DNA of 64,000 bases from Sphingomonadales bacterium (GCA_004173185.1 SEFZ01000004.1:248001-312000), one strand, 5' to 3'. Counted from the first letter of the stretch, positions 1-8,898 are shown. Numbers and translations are program-made. The notes: a model not told the origin generated them from the letters alone.

Positions 1-878
1 ACGACGACCCAAGCGAACAGCATCACGACCACGAGGATCAGCACCGCGGGCACGAAGATGCGCTCGAACCTGTCGGTGAAGTGCTGGGTCGGCGACTTCT
101 GCGCCTCCGCCTCGCCGACCATCTTAACGACCTTCGCTAGCGTCGTGTCCGAAGACAGGCGCGTAACCTGCACCTCGATCGCGCCCGAACCGTTGATCGT
201 GCCCGCGAAGATGCGGCTCTCGCTCGCCACCTTGTTGGGCTGCGCGGCCGCCGCGGCGGCATCCGCGACGGGCTGCTTGTCGACGGGGACACTCTCGCCG
301 GTCACCGGTGCCTGGTTGACGCTGGACGTTCCGACCACAACGAACCCGTCGGCTGGTATGCGCTCGTTCGGCTTCACCACGACGGTGTCGCCGACCTTCA
401 GCTCCTCGACCGGGATCTCGGTAGTGCCACCGTCCCGTCGCACCAGCGCCGTCTGCGGCGCGAGCTCGGCGAGCGCCTCGATGGCTCGCTTCGCGCGGCC
501 CATCGCGTAGTGCTCCAGCGAGTGGCCGAAGCTGAAGAGGAACAGCAGCAGCGCACCTTCCGCCCACGCGCCGAGCGCCGCTGCGCCGGCAGCGGCCACC
601 AGCATGAGTGTATCGATCTCGAACTTGCCGCCGCGCAGCGATGCGAAGGCCTCTCGCAGCGTAAAGACGCCGCCGAAGAAGTATGCTGCGACATAGAAGC
701 CGATCGGCACCCACTCGGCCGATGCTGTCAGTTTCTCGACCGCGAAGCCGATCGCAAGCAATGCGCCGCAGATCAGCGCGAAGTAGAGTTCGGTATTGGC
801 CCCGAGCAGGCCTCCGTGAGCATGCTCATGGTCTGCGTGTCCGACCTCGTTCTCGTGCTCGGTTTGATCGTTTGCCAT
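1..878 (-). CDS. Heavy-metal P-type ATPase (Zn/Cd/Pb type), C-terminus outside window
   Basis: This is an inner-membrane P1B-type ATPase that would pump divalent heavy metal ions out of the cytoplasm. About 292 codons are visible; the gene runs off the left edge, so the CPx, DKTGT and ATP-binding parts are missing. The N-terminus is His/Glu/Asp-rich (HADHEHAHGG) with no CxxC HMA domain visible. Paired hydrophobic helices follow, then the actuator domain with the TGES loop (APVTGESVPVDK). The visible part ends in the next membrane hairpin (VPAVLILVVVMLFAWVV). The ATG at 878 is chosen because AAGGAAATG lies just upstream and the His-rich leader is typical of the family. It is the last visible gene of the czc-like operon, 36 bases after the small gene 915-1184. 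The family is certain; the metal is inferred from context. Confidence 0.88.
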   Translation of the reverse strand, partial: MANDQTEHENEVGHADHEHAHGGLLGANTELYFALICGALLAIGFAVEKLTASAEWVPIGFYVAAYFFGGVFTLREAFASLRGGKFEIDTLMLVAAAGAAALGAWAEGALLLFLFSFGHSLEHYAMGRAKRAIEALAELAPQTALVRRDGGTTEIPVEELKVGDTVVVKPNERIPADGFVVVGTSSVNQAPVTGESVPVDKQPVADAAAAAAQPNKVASESRIFAGTINGSGAIEVQVTRLSSDTTLAKVVKMVGEAEAQKSPTQHFTDRFERIFVPAVLILVVVMLFAWVV

Positions 879-914
879 TCGGCATTTCCTTCATCGTATC
901 GGTCAGCGAAGCGT

Positions 915-1184
915 TTAGCGGTGTGTCTCAGGGTCCGGCGGGGTCGGAGGACTCGCATCGGTTGGCGGTGCCCTTGGTTCCCGTTCGGGAAAACTGCGCC
1001 AAGGCCGCTGCGATGACGGCAAAGTGATGTGGAGCGCAGCGGCGCGGCCGCGAATGGCGTCAACTGTCCGGCCCATGCCCTTGGCGATCGCGGCCGCCGT
1101 TTGGCGCTTCGAGATGCGGCTGCGCAGCTCGACGTCATCCTCGACAGACCAGATGTGGCCCGCCCTGGGGAAAGCGTCATTCAC
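915..1184 (-). CDS. Small protein with SANT/Myb-like helical segment, unknown function
   Basis: This 89-residue protein lies between the efflux pump and the P-type ATPase. The N-terminal half carries a conserved-looking helical segment, WSVEDDVELRSRISKRQTA followed by IAKGMGRTVDAIRGRAAAL. It resembles the tryptophan-led, charged three-helix layout of SANT/Myb or sigma-like helix-turn-helix proteins. The C-terminal 30 residues are Pro/Arg-rich and probably disordered. The GTG start at 1184 overlaps the stop of the CzcA-like gene by eight bases, so translation is probably coupled. A competing ATG at 1180 opens another frame of 135 codons that runs into the ATPase gene and has a poorer composition, so I reject it. 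A DNA-binding or regulatory role in metal resistance is only a guess. Confidence 0.55.
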   Translation of the reverse strand: MNDAFPRAGHIWSVEDDVELRSRISKRQTAAAIAKGMGRTVDAIRGRAAALHITLPSSQRPWRSFPEREPRAPPTDASPPTPPDPETHR

Positions 1185-4100
1185 GCAGCGGGTCCTCCGT
1201 GGCATTGCTCGTTCCAACAGCCTCATTCTCAATAGGGCGGCGGCGCAGTTGCTCGCCCAGGCCGAGGATGACCTTGGCGAGGGCGGGCAGCACCAGCAGC
1301 GTCAAGATGGTCGCTGCGATAAGGCCGCCGATCACCACCATCGCCAACGGCTTTTGAACCTCGGCGCCGGTTCCGTGCGCCAGCGCCATCGGCACGAAGC
1401 CAATGGCCGGCACGAACCCGGTCATGATGACCGGCCGCACGCGCTCGAACGTGCCTTCGACGATTGCCCTGCCGAGCTCCACGCCCGCCTCGAGCCGCTC
1501 GCGAATCGAGGACATGACGACCAGCCCGTTGAGTACCGCGACGCCTGCGAGGCAGATGAAGCCGACCGCCGCCGAGACCGAGAACGGGATGCCGGTCATC
1601 AGCAGCGTGAACACGCCGCCTGCCAGGCCCAGCGGCACTGCCGCGAACACCGCCGCCGCGCGCGCGAACCCGCCGAGCGCCATGTAGAGCAGCCCGAAGA
1701 TGATCGCGAAGCACAGGGGGACGACGATCGCCAGCCGGTCCGACGCCGCCTGCAGGTTCTGGAATTGCCCGCCCCACTCGAGATACGAGCCGGTCGGCAG
1801 CGCCACCTTCTCGACCTTCGACAGCGCCTCGGCGACGAACGATCCAACATCGCGGCCACGCACGTTGGCCTGGATCACCATGCGGCGCTTGCCATTCTCG
1901 CGGCTGATCTGGTTCAACCCTTCGCTGAACCGGAACTGCGCCACCTGCGCCAGCGGCACCGAGCCGCGCTTCTCGTCCGCTTCCTGCGGCAGAAGCACGG
2001 GCAGGTTGCGCAAGGCGTCGAGATTGTCCCGCGCCTCCATTGGCACGCGGACCGAGACTGCGAAGCGCCGATCGCCTTCGAATAGCAGGCCGGCCTCGCG
2101 GCCGCCCATCGCCGCCGCAACGGTGTCGGCGACATCCTCGACGGTTAGCCCGTATCGCGCGATGGCCGCCCGGTCGAAGCGGATGTCGAGCGTCGGCGAG
2201 CCGGTGGTCTGTTCGGCCTTTACATCGGCGGCACCCGGAACGGATTGCAGGGGCTGGACGATGCGCGCGGCTGCCTCGCCCATCTTGTCGAGATCATCGC
2301 CGTAGAGTTTGATGGCGACGTCACCGCGCACGCCGGCGATCAGCTCGTTGAAGCGTAACTGGATCGGCTGGCTGACTTCATAGGAGTTGCCGATCTGCGC
2401 ACCCGACACCTTCTCGATGCGCTCAAGCACGTCCTCCTTGGTGTTGACGCCCGCAGGCCACTGATCCTGCGGTTTGAGGATGACGAATCCATCCGAGATG
2501 TTGGACGGCATTGGATCGGTCGCGACCTCAGCCGTTCCGGTCTTGCTGAACATCATCGCCACTTCAGGCAGGCTGGTGATGGCCCGCTCGACGCCGCGCT
2601 GCATGATCAACGACTGTTCCATCGAGACAGACGGCACGCGGCTCGACGCCATTGCCACATTTTTCTCGTCGAGCTGGGGGATGAACTCCTGGCCAAGAAA
2701 GCCGAACGCAAAGATCGCCGCGCCGAAGAAGGCGAAGCCTGCGCCGATGAACGGCCAAGGCCGCGCGACCGCCTTGTCGAGGATCGGGGCGTAGCGGTCC
2801 TTGATCTTCGCGACGACCCAGACTTCCTTTTCCGCCACCTTCCCACGGATCAGCAAGGCGACCATCGCCGGCACAAACGTCAGCGCCAGGATGAACGCCG
2901 CCGCCAGCGCGAGCATGATGGTGATCGCCATCGGCGAAAAGGTTTTGCCCTCAACGCCGGTGAACATCAGCAGCGGGGCGAAGGCGAGGAAGATGATGGC
3001 CTGGCCGAAGACGGTTGGCTTGATCATCTCCTGGCTAGCCCGCATCGTCTCCTCCAGCCGCTCGCGCAGCTGTAGCAGTCGGCCCTCTCGGTGCTGTCGC
3101 TCGGCGAGCCTGCGCAGGCAGTTCTCGACGATGATGACGGCACCATCCACGATCAGGCCGAAGTCGAGTGCCCCGAGGCTCATCAGGTTCCCGGGCACGC
3201 CGAAGAAGTTCATGCCCGTGGCCATCATCAGGAACGAGAACGGGATGATGAGCACCGCGATCAGCGCGGCGCGCCAGTTGCCGAGCAGCAGGAACAGCGC
3301 GGCCGCGACCAGGATCGCGCCCTCGATAAGGTTTCTCTGGACCGTGCTGACGGTGGCGTTGACGAGGACCGAGCGGTCGAGGGTCGGCGTGACCTTGATC
3401 CCTGGCGGCAGCGACTTCGAGACCGCCTCTACCCTCTCGGCGACATTGCGGGCGACGACGCGGCTGTTCTCGCCGATTAGCATTAGCGCGGTGCCGACCA
3501 CGACCTCGTGGCCGTTCATGCTGGCTGCGCCGGTGCGCAGGTCACCGCCGATCTTGACGGTTGCCACGTCCTTGACTGCGACGGGGACACCGCCGCGCGT
3601 CGCGATGATCGCGTCGGCGATCTCTCCGAGGTTGCCGATGCGCGCGTCGGCGCGGACCAGGAAGGCCTCGCCGCCACGGTTGAAGTAGTTGGCGCCCACC
3701 GCCAGGTTGGCGGCCTCAAGCGCCTTGGCCAGCTCCGAATACGACACACCGTAGGTGCTGAGCTTGGTGGGATCGGGCTCGACCACATAGGTCTTCTCGA
3801 ACCCACCGATCGAATCGATGCCCGCGACGCCCTGGACGGTGCGCAACTGCGGCCGGATGATCCAGTCCTGCACGGTGCGCAGATATGCCAAGCGCGATAC
3901 GTCGTCGCTCAGCCTGTCGCCCTCGGGGGTGAGGAAGCTGCCGTCGCGTTGCCAGCCCGGTTTACCCTCATCGATCTTCGCGCCCTTGCCGCCCGGATTG
4001 GTGAAATCGACGGCATACATGAAGACTTCGCCGAGGCCCGTTGTGACCGGCCCGATCTGTGGCTGCACGTCGCCTGGCAGACTGTCGCGCGCCTGTGCGA

Positions 4101-4440
4101 TGCGTTCGCTGACCTGCTGGCGGGCGAAGTAGAGGTCGGTCGAATCCTTGAAGATCGCGGTGACCTGGCTGAAGCCATTTCGCGACAGCGAGCGCGTCGT
4201 CTCGAGCCCCGGTATGCCGGCCAGCGCGGTCTCGACCGGGAACGTCACGCGCTTCTCGATCTCAATCGGCGACAGCCCGCGCTCGACGGTGTTGATCTGC
4301 ACCTGGTTGTTGGTGATGTCGGGCACTGCGTCGATCGGCAGCTTGGTGAGCTGCCATAGGCCGAGCGCCGCGACGGCGATGAAGAGGGCAACGACGGCCC
4401 AGCGTGCCCGGACCGACAGCGCCATGAGGTTGGCGATCAT
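1177..4440 (-). CDS. czcA: CzcA-like heavy-metal RND efflux pump, inner membrane subunit
   Basis: This 1087-residue HME-family RND transporter is close to the usual length. It would use the proton gradient to move Zn/Co/Cd-type ions from periplasm or cytoplasm to the outside, together with CzcB and CzcC. Visible features are the N-terminal helix (RARWAVVALFIAVAALGLW), the periplasmic motif LPIDAVPDITNNQVQ, and the proton-relay signature DFGLIVDGAVIIVEN at about residues 423-437. Its acidic residues mark divalent-cation HME pumps. Membrane segments after that signature and in the last 200 residues complete the 12-helix layout. It starts four bases after the CzcB-like gene and its stop overlaps the downstream small gene. 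Substrate range cannot be settled from sequence. Confidence 0.95.
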   Translation of the reverse strand: MIANLMALSVRARWAVVALFIAVAALGLWQLTKLPIDAVPDITNNQVQINTVERGLSPIEIEKRVTFPVETALAGIPGLETTRSLSRNGFSQVTAIFKDSTDLYFARQQVSERIAQARDSLPGDVQPQIGPVTTGLGEVFMYAVDFTNPGGKGAKIDEGKPGWQRDGSFLTPEGDRLSDDVSRLAYLRTVQDWIIRPQLRTVQGVAGIDSIGGFEKTYVVEPDPTKLSTYGVSYSELAKALEAANLAVGANYFNRGGEAFLVRADARIGNLGEIADAIIATRGGVPVAVKDVATVKIGGDLRTGAASMNGHEVVVGTALMLIGENSRVVARNVAERVEAVSKSLPPGIKVTPTLDRSVLVNATVSTVQRNLIEGAILVAAALFLLLGNWRAALIAVLIIPFSFLMMATGMNFFGVPGNLMSLGALDFGLIVDGAVIIVENCLRRLAERQHREGRLLQLRERLEETMRASQEMIKPTVFGQAIIFLAFAPLLMFTGVEGKTFSPMAITIMLALAAAFILALTFVPAMVALLIRGKVAEKEVWVVAKIKDRYAPILDKAVARPWPFIGAGFAFFGAAIFAFGFLGQEFIPQLDEKNVAMASSRVPSVSMEQSLIMQRGVERAITSLPEVAMMFSKTGTAEVATDPMPSNISDGFVILKPQDQWPAGVNTKEDVLERIEKVSGAQIGNSYEVSQPIQLRFNELIAGVRGDVAIKLYGDDLDKMGEAAARIVQPLQSVPGAADVKAEQTTGSPTLDIRFDRAAIARYGLTVEDVADTVAAAMGGREAGLLFEGDRRFAVSVRVPMEARDNLDALRNLPVLLPQEADEKRGSVPLAQVAQFRFSEGLNQISRENGKRRMVIQANVRGRDVGSFVAEALSKVEKVALPTGSYLEWGGQFQNLQAASDRLAIVVPLCFAIIFGLLYMALGGFARAAAVFAAVPLGLAGGVFTLLMTGIPFSVSAAVGFICLAGVAVLNGLVVMSSIRERLEAGVELGRAIVEGTFERVRPVIMTGFVPAIGFVPMALAHGTGAEVQKPLAMVVIGGLIAATILTLLVLPALAKVILGLGEQLRRRPIENEAVGTSNATEDPLRE

Positions 4441-4444
4441 GGGA

Positions 4445-5608
4445 TCAATGCTCCTCGCCGGCGGACTTGCCGAGCTCGGCCTTGAGCAGGAAGGCGTTGG
4501 TAGTCGCGATCGTCAGGCCGGAGGTGAGCCCCGACAGGATCTCGACACGGCCAGCGCTGCGTTGTCCGGTCCGCACTGGCGTTGCTTTGAACCCCTGCGT
4601 CGTTCGAACGAACACCACGTCGGCGCCATTCACCGACTGGACCGCTTCCTCGGGCACCACGATCGCCGTGGTTGATCCGCCTCTGCTTGGCATCAGCCGC
4701 ACACGCACTGCGAGCCCCGGTTGCAGCCCGGCGCTGGACACGTCGATCACGGCTGTCGCCGAGCGGGTCTCGCCGTTGAGGGTCGGGGTCACCGATCGCA
4801 CCCGCGCCTCGATCGTCCGTCCCTCGGACAATTCGATGACCGCCCGATCCCCAGGGGCCAGCCGCGACGCATCGGCTGGGCCAACCGCCGCCTCGATTTG
4901 AATCTGGCGGGGGTCGGATATACGAAACAGCTCAGTCTCGGGCGCAACGAAGGCACCAAGCCGCACGGACGTCGACGTCACGCGGCCCGAGATCGGGCTG
5001 GATAGCGTCACGCCGCGTCCATCGCCGGTGACCTTGGCGGCACTGGCGGCAGCTTGCGCCCGGCGGGCTTCGGCCGTAGCCACCGCCGCCTCGGCCTCGG
5101 CCCGTTCGAGATCGACGCGCGGCGACACCTTCTGCTGGTAGAGATAGCGTTCGCGCGCCAACCCTTTCTGGGCGAGAACGCCCCGGGCGTTTGCGGTGCT
5201 GCGTTCCGCCGAGATTTGAGCGGCGTCGCGGCTCTCCACAATGGCGAGCGCCTCGCCGGCGCGAACGGGATCGCCGAGGCGCTTGAGGACGCGGGTCACG
5301 GCACCGCCAGCACGCGCCGTCACGATTGCCTCCCCGGTTGGTGACGCAGTGACCACGGCTTGGCTCACGATCTCGGCCGCGAGCCCGCCTGCGCTGACGC
5401 TTTCCGTTGCGATGCCCGCGTCCTTGATGGCCGCCGCCGCGATCGCCACAGTGTCGGTCGATCCCTCCTCTTCGTGCTCTGCGGCTGCCTCGGTGGCAGG
5501 CGCGGTCGCCCCGTTCCCGGTCAGGCGGGCGATGCCGAACCCGCCGGCAGCGGCGGCGAGCGCGATGGCGGCTGCTCCTGCGAGCAGTTGGCTATTGAAT
5601 CGTGTCAT
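4445..5608 (-). CDS. czcB: CzcB-like periplasmic adaptor (membrane fusion protein)
   Basis: This 387-residue membrane fusion protein would link the CzcA-like pump to the outer-membrane channel. An N-terminal hydrophobic anchor (LLAGAAAIALAAAAGGFGIA) is followed by an acidic/His linker (AAEHEEEGS). Then come the biotinyl-lipoyl half-motifs (ARAGGAVTRVLKRLGDPVRAG and, later, SSPISGRVTSTSVRLGAFV) flanking an Ala/Arg/Glu-rich helical hairpin at about 125-195, and beta-barrel and membrane-proximal domains. The C-terminus ends GKSAGEEH. The ATG overlaps the stop of the upstream CzcC-like gene by four bases (ATGA), and the CzcA-like start follows at once, so the three genes are translated together. 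Confidence 0.94.
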   Translation of the reverse strand: MTRFNSQLLAGAAAIALAAAAGGFGIARLTGNGATAPATEAAAEHEEEGSTDTVAIAAAAIKDAGIATESVSAGGLAAEIVSQAVVTASPTGEAIVTARAGGAVTRVLKRLGDPVRAGEALAIVESRDAAQISAERSTANARGVLAQKGLARERYLYQQKVSPRVDLERAEAEAAVATAEARRAQAAASAAKVTGDGRGVTLSSPISGRVTSTSVRLGAFVAPETELFRISDPRQIQIEAAVGPADASRLAPGDRAVIELSEGRTIEARVRSVTPTLNGETRSATAVIDVSSAGLQPGLAVRVRLMPSRGGSTTAIVVPEEAVQSVNGADVVFVRTTQGFKATPVRTGQRSAGRVEILSGLTSGLTIATTNAFLLKAELGKSAGEEH

Positions 5609-6879
5609 CGGTGATCTCCGGAATTCTGAAGGTCAACGGGTGCGGGGCTGATGAGCCTGCGCAGCCGGGCCTGGGCATCGTGGTATGCGGCGAGCGCGTC
5701 GATGGCGGCGGCGCGCGTCTCGGCCAAGGTGCGCTCGGCGTCGAGCAGTTCGAGCTGGCTAAACTTGCCCGCTCCGTAGCCGGTGCGGGCGATGCGAGCG
5801 GCTTCTAGCGCCGCCGCCAGCGCCGGCCCGTTCGCCGAACGTGCAGCGGCCTCGGCGTTCGCAACGTCGGCCTGCGCGCGGGCGATGGCCTGCCCGGCAT
5901 CGAGTGTGGCCAGTCGGCGGCGTGCCTCCGCCTGATCCCGCTCGGCGCGCGCGACGCTGACGGCCGCACTGCCGTTGTTGAAGAACGGCAGTGGGATCGA
6001 GACGCCGAATACCGCCGCTTGATCGCCGGTATCTGAATAGCGCCGCGTGCCAGCCGAAAGCGTCACGTCGGGGATCCGCTGGGAGCGTGCCAGTCGCAAC
6101 TGAGCGTCGGCCGTGGTAAGATCGGCGGTCGCCGCCGCCAGCGCGAGAGTCCCGTCGAGGTTGATGGCCGCAACAGGGCCGTATGTAGTCGTTCGTTCGA
6201 ACCAGGCGGTGTCCAGTGAACCGCTCACCGATTGGCCCAGCAACCCTGCCAGGATCCCACGGGTCGTTTCGACCTCCCGTCGGGCGCGTTCGACCGCAGT
6301 CCGTGCGTTGATCTGCAGCACCGCTGCGCGCTGCTCGTCTATCGGCGAGGACGCGCCGACCATCACCCGGTCTGCGGCTACGCGCAGGCCTTCGTCCGCG
6401 ATCCTCGCCTGTTCGCCGGCCACTTCGAGTCGCCGTTCGGCCGTGACCGCTTCGATGTAGGCCTGGGTGACGCGTAACCGCAGCTCGGCGAGCGTGATCG
6501 CCGCTTCTAGGCGTGCGCGGATGCCGCGCGCGTCGGCTACGGCGATACGAGCGGAGCGCTTGCCGCCAAGTTCGATCGGCAAGGCGAAGCCAACTGTCGT
6601 CTCGGCTTGGTTGAACCCACGATACGGTCCGGTCCCGGTGACGTTTTCGGTCTCGACCGAGAGCTCGGGATTAGGCCGCAGGCCCGCGACAGTGCGATTG
6701 GCCTCGGCCGCGCGCACGCCGGCGGCGCCGATGTCGGTTGCTGGAGATGCGGCGCCTGCCTGGCGCAATGCCTCATCGAGCGAAAGGGAGCCGCCGGCTA
6801 TGGCCGGTGGCGAAGTCTGCGCCTGCGCGATGCTCGCGCAGGCCGACGCGGCCAGAATGGCCGCGATGAATCGATGCAT
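5605..6879 (-). CDS. czcC: CzcC-like outer-membrane efflux channel (TolC family)
   Basis: This 424-residue TolC/OEP-family protein should trimerise as the outer-membrane duct of the metal pump. A Sec signal peptide is clear (MHRFIAAILAASACASIAQA, cleavage before QTSPP). Two OEP repeats follow, with long amphipathic Ala/Glu/Arg-rich helices and the strand-like segments NPELSVETENVTGTGPYRG and GFALPIELGGKRSARIAVAD. The usual FFNNGSA motif stands near residue 300. It is the first pump gene of the operon and overlaps the CzcB-like start by four bases. Upstream is a small His-rich secreted protein. Confidence 0.93.
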   Translation of the reverse strand: MHRFIAAILAASACASIAQAQTSPPAIAGGSLSLDEALRQAGAASPATDIGAAGVRAAEANRTVAGLRPNPELSVETENVTGTGPYRGFNQAETTVGFALPIELGGKRSARIAVADARGIRARLEAAITLAELRLRVTQAYIEAVTAERRLEVAGEQARIADEGLRVAADRVMVGASSPIDEQRAAVLQINARTAVERARREVETTRGILAGLLGQSVSGSLDTAWFERTTTYGPVAAINLDGTLALAAATADLTTADAQLRLARSQRIPDVTLSAGTRRYSDTGDQAAVFGVSIPLPFFNNGSAAVSVARAERDQAEARRRLATLDAGQAIARAQADVANAEAAARSANGPALAAALEAARIARTGYGAGKFSQLELLDAERTLAETRAAAIDALAAYHDAQARLRRLISPAPVDLQNSGDHR

Positions 6880-6941
6880 GTAATGAACTCCTGACGAACG
6901 ACGTCGAGCGGGAGCTTCTCAGCTCCCGGCTTGGCAGGTCG

Positions 6942-7310
6942 TCAGGCTTGCGGAGGCCTCAGGGCGGGGTCGCCGCCGGTGGCGACATATCGAGCGGCGG
7001 CGTGCGCTGGAGCGATGCAATCGCGGACCTGAAAGTCGAAAGCGATGGCATCGCCGAAGGGTGCGGCTACGTGATGGCCGTGACAGGCGCCGTGATGATG
7101 CGGGTAGCCCTTTTCGGCATCAGCGGGGACCTGATCGGAATCGCCCTCTGAATGATCGGCATCCAGTGCTGCGGGCGTTGTCGACGCTTCGACGCAGGCA
7201 GCTACGGGCGGCTCCATCGCATGCGCGACCGAACCGCCCGCAAGCGAGACTAGGACCGCCACGCAGGCGAAAAGGGCGATGAGCCGATGCATTCGGCACT
7301 TACTTAGCAT
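6942..7310 (-). CDS. Secreted His-rich small protein at head of metal operon
   Basis: This protein of up to 122 residues has an export signal (MHRLIALFACVAVLVSLAGG, cleavage probably after SVAHA). The mature domain is acidic and His-rich, with the cluster HHHGACHGHH. The cluster and the position in front of czcCBA suggest periplasmic metal binding or sensing. Small proteins of this kind precede czc operons in other sphingomonads, to my knowledge without a settled function. Two starts are possible: ATG at 7310 or ATG at 7292; the second gives a standard signal peptide and neither has a strong ribosome site. The gap of about 60 bases to the CzcC-like gene suggests co-transcription. Confidence 0.7.
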   Translation of the reverse strand: MLSKCRMHRLIALFACVAVLVSLAGGSVAHAMEPPVAACVEASTTPAALDADHSEGDSDQVPADAEKGYPHHHGACHGHHVAAPFGDAIAFDFQVRDCIAPAHAAARYVATGGDPALRPPQA

Positions 7311-7319
7311 CTGACCGCG

Positions 7320-7508
7320 TCAAGCACCACGGTTACTGACTGCTATCGCGGCCAGCACGCCAAATGCCGTCACTCCGCAATCGGCCCAAACGTCGCTGGG
7401 CCGGTTACGCAGAAGCGGGTGGTCAGCAAAGCGCCCTAATTGTCGCCATTCGAGACCGCTTCCGCCCGTCCGAAAAGTCGCCGTTCGTTGATCCAGCTGA
7501 AGCATCAA
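7320..7508 (-). pseudogene. Possible remnant of a cation-diffusion-facilitator gene
   Basis: A 62-codon open frame contains RNRPSDVWADCGVTAFGVL. This resembles the membrane segment of CzcD-type cation diffusion facilitators, where an Arg-Asn-Asp/Asp-rich stretch precedes a hydrophobic helix (the usual form is close to RNDVxADxGVxxAGxL). Nothing before or after it completes such a protein, and no ribosome site is visible. If real it is a leftover of a metal transporter gene once linked to the czc operon. This rests on one short resemblance judged by eye. Confidence 0.25.
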
Positions 7509-7525
7509 TCGCTAGGCACCGTTGG

Positions 7526-7897
7526 CTACCTTGATAGGCGCACGATCAGGCGACAGGCAAGTTCGCCACCAGACCACTGGATGGCGAAGGCTTCGCTTAT
7601 CTCTTTCCAATTTCCCGCAGGCTTGCCGCCGCCGTGATTGGTGCCGAGGCAAGAGCATTCACAGAGATCGCGTTTAGCGTTCCAGCAAGATTCCGCGCAA
7701 ATCTCCGCCCGATTAGGCGGCTGAATGACGTACACTCGACCATATCGTGTAACGCAGCGGCGAATGAGCGGCCCTAACCAGGCCATGGGAACTTCCCAAT
7801 GGGTCTTGCCGGTTTTTGGGCTGCGGGCGCTTTTGGGCTTGATCCTGCCGCACGCCTGGAGCCAGGCGCGATTGTCGACCGCATATGGGAGACGCAC
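7526..7897 (-). CDS. Small Cys-rich protein of unknown function
   Basis: This 123-residue protein is not one I recognise. A basic N-terminal half (RLPYAVDNRAWLQACGRIKPK, then WLGPLIRRCVTRYGRVYVIQPPN) is followed by a compact Cys cluster. The cysteines fall in CAESCWNAKRDLCECSCLG, then TNHGGG. This may bind zinc or be a small nuclease-like fold, but no catalytic motif is certain. The GTG start at 7897 is chosen because AAGGAG stands 11 bases upstream; the frame is closed by a stop not far above and holds no ATG. The codons are less GC-biased than in the flanking metal genes, which fits an accessory gene. It is downstream of the ImmA/XRE pair on the same strand. Confidence 0.6.
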   Translation of the reverse strand: MRLPYAVDNRAWLQACGRIKPKSARSPKTGKTHWEVPMAWLGPLIRRCVTRYGRVYVIQPPNRAEICAESCWNAKRDLCECSCLGTNHGGGKPAGNWKEISEAFAIQWSGGELACRLIVRLSR

Positions 7898-8010
7898 AAA
7901 TAGGGGGGCTCCTTGCGCGGTCGAAGCAGAACGGGGATGCTTTGCTGGCCCCAGATTTCGCTAATTCGGCGGGTCGCGCCTTCCGGAATCCTCGGTGCGC
8001 GAGCCATACT

Positions 8011-8898
8011 CTAGCCACGCCGCATCAAATCAAAAGTATCGGGCTCCTCCTCTGCATCGTCCCACGGACGCCAGACGGCGTCGCCGAGATGGACGAGCGA
8101 GATCGTAAAATCATAGTGGTCGGAGACAAGCGCGACTTCGGTTGAGGGCTCGCCGAACCAGGCCTCATCATGTTCGGCGACCAGCCTCCCTCCGCCGAAG
8201 CCTGCGGTTGCGGCGAGCGAAGCGGTTGGAACCTCAATAGGTGCCCGATTCACCGTTCTATAAAAGGCGCCCGTCTTGAGCGCGCTTTTACTGGAGCGTG
8301 CCCACAGAATGAAGCCGTCACGCGAAACAACGAGTATCGACCGGCGTTCGGCATATTCGATCCAGCGCAACGTTGCCGCAATCAACGACACCCCGTAGCG
8401 CTCGCCGCAGGCAGCGAGATCGTCGAGTGTAGGCCGCGCCTTTGCTGGAATTTGAGTTCGGAAATCGTTCAGTGGCATTAGCAGCCCCGCGGCGAAGCAG
8501 TTCGCCTGCTGCTCGATCTCACGATACGCGGTGTCCCATCGCACCATGTCCTGCTGGCCGCACTCTATGCCGTCGGGATGCGCGAGGCGGTGCAACAGAT
8601 AGTGACCGAACTCATGGGCGAGCGTGAAATTGATCCGGCCTTTTGAAGCAATCGCGTCGTTGTAAATGATTCCCCAACCCAATCTCCCAGTAGGGGCTCG
8701 GTAGAGGGCCCCGTCAAATCTGCCGAGGCTTGCGCCTTTAATCAGGGTAATAGCATCGCCGGCAAACCGGTGCGCACTGAAGTCGCGAGCAATTACCGGC
8801 ACATCGACCGGAAACCGCCCTATGCCACCCGCATAGACCTGATCGAGCATTCGCGTGAGGTCCGCCGCCCAACGATTAGCGGACGGCGGAGGACTCAC
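8011..8898 (-). CDS. ImmA/IrrE family metallopeptidase
   Basis: This 295-residue protein carries the HExxH zinc-protease motif HEFGHYLLH at residues 95-103. The downstream glutamate and hydrophobic helix of the family follow (IEQQANCFAAGLLMP, about 128-142). ImmA/IrrE proteases cleave a partner XRE repressor upon a stress signal, switching on a mobile element or a DNA-damage response. Its ATG overlaps the stop of the upstream XRE gene by four bases, the standard regulator/protease pair. The last 120 residues form a possible sensor domain (ILVVSRDGFILWARSS and later strands). The natural target is probably the adjacent repressor, but this cannot be read from sequence. Confidence 0.9.
   Translation of the reverse strand: MSPPPSANRWAADLTRMLDQVYAGGIGRFPVDVPVIARDFSAHRFAGDAITLIKGASLGRFDGALYRAPTGRLGWGIIYNDAIASKGRINFTLAHEFGHYLLHRLAHPDGIECGQQDMVRWDTAYREIEQQANCFAAGLLMPLNDFRTQIPAKARPTLDDLAACGERYGVSLIAATLRWIEYAERRSILVVSRDGFILWARSSKSALKTGAFYRTVNRAPIEVPTASLAATAGFGGGRLVAEHDEAWFGEPSTEVALVSDHYDFTISLVHLGDAVWRPWDDAEEEPDTFDLMRRG

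Noticed and set aside
124..714. 196-codon minus-strand frame opposite the left edge
   Set aside because: It is a shifted reading of the P-type ATPase, whose own frame gives the clear TGES motif and membrane helices.
773..1180. 135-codon frame starting with an ATGA overlap after the czcA-like gene
   Set aside because: It overlaps the ATPase start and has Arg/Ser-rich, shadow-like sequence; the frame from GTG 1184 is more protein-like.
1024..2085. 353-codon plus-strand frame opposite the czcA-like gene
   Set aside because: It is a GC-driven antisense frame rich in Arg/His/Asp with no motif; the opposite strand encodes a complete RND pump.
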